The translations under genes were made by a program, and so were the position numbers. Below, in pieces: positions 6,305 through 6,504 of a DNA stretch of 6,504 nucleotides (position 1 is the stretch's first letter; the number at the start of each line of letters is the position of its first letter). The notes under the pieces were generated by a model. That model saw only the letters and a list, made by a program, of their open reading frames with translations. It did no database searches and was not told the DNA's origin. The DNA lies in the NCBI GenBank assembly GCA_945866245.1, contig CAMBGW010000055.1, positions 1 to 6,504 of the forward strand. The letters run 5' to 3'. This stretch comes from Verrucomicrobia subdivision 6 bacterium (GTDB taxonomy: Bacteria > Verrucomicrobiota > Verrucomicrobiia > Methylacidiphilales > Verrucolacustridaceae).

Positions 6305-6504
6305 ATGCCTTTTCAACAACTCGGTTTAGCAGAGCCGATTCAACATGCCGTTCGAGATGCTGGGTACACTGAACCAACCCCGATTCAAACCGCCGCAATC
6401 CCCGTTATTCTTCAGCGGAACGACCTAATGGGCATTGCCCAAACTGGCACTGGCAAAACGGCCGCTTTCGTTCTCCCCCTTCTCTCCTTAATGGCCACAA
6501 ATCC
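6305..6504 (+). CDS. DEAD-box ATP-dependent RNA helicase, N-terminal part (cut by right edge)
   Basis: Start of a superfamily 2 DEAD-box RNA helicase, which unwinds or remodels RNA duplexes with ATP in ribosome assembly, mRNA decay or cold adaptation. The 66 complete residues (my own translation) show the Q motif: F3, then AGYTEPTPIQ (19-28) with the conserved Gln28. Motif I, AQTGTGKT, follows at 45-52 with Lys51, then AAFVLPLL. These are diagnostic for the DEAD-box family and resemble RhlE-type proteins, but the subfamily cannot be assigned from the N terminus, so no symbol is given. The start ATG 6305-6307 is fixed by an in-frame TAA at 6299-6301, two codons upstream. No strong Shine-Dalgarno sequence precedes it. 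The DEAD motif, the SAT motif and the C-terminal RecA lobe lie outside the window. It follows fumC on the same strand after 73 bp. Confidence 0.93.
   Translation, partial: MPFQQLGLAEPIQHAVRDAGYTEPTPIQTAAIPVILQRNDLMGIAQTGTGKTAAFVLPLLSLMATN

Noticed and set aside
1..6504. A hidden novel system (defence locus, mobile element, CRISPR, RNA gene)
   Set aside because: All but about 290 bases are covered by five well-known housekeeping genes; the remaining gaps are short and hold only small inverted repeats. No direct repeats, terminal inverted repeats, tRNA-like or transposase sequence was seen.

Overview
This window holds ordinary bacterial housekeeping genes on two divergent transcription units. 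I see no mobile element, CRISPR array, RNA gene or defence system, and nothing I would call a new biological system. Both edges cut a gene. The SMC protein, class II fumarase, SuhB-type phosphatase and discrete bacterial GluRS point to a bacterium of moderate GC content. A Verrucomicrobiota/PVC-type lineage is my guess, from the style of the SMC, IMPase and GluRS sequences and the weak Shine-Dalgarno signals. The window has no 16S gene or other decisive marker, so this is low confidence.

Leftward unit (minus strand, 4679 down to 1): smc (chromosome-condensation ATPase), then suhB (inositol-monophosphatase family), then gltX (glutamyl-tRNA synthetase, cut by the left edge). The smc stop TAG touches the suhB GTG start with no gap, and gltX starts 81 bp after the suhB stop. 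All three genes lie in the same reading frame, separated only by stop codons. The order suggests one polycistronic message joining chromosome organisation, a phosphatase linked in E. coli to RNA metabolism, and tRNA charging.

Divergent spacer (4680-4815, 136 bp): an AT-rich region between smc and fumC. It carries overlapping inverted repeats at its centre, a 7-bp inverted repeat just before the smc ribosome-binding site, and four CTAG tetranucleotides. It must drive both directions unless promoters lie inside the genes.

Rightward unit (plus strand, 4816 to 6504): fumC (TCA-cycle fumarate hydratase, all catalytic residues present), then a 73-bp gap, then the N-terminal 66 residues of a DEAD-box RNA helicase cut by the right edge.

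The points most worth checking are the hinge of the SMC protein, where two of four normally conserved glycines appear as arginine; the palindromes in the divergent spacer; and an in-frame open stretch of 25 codons after the suhB stop that ends in tandem TAG stops touching the gltX start.
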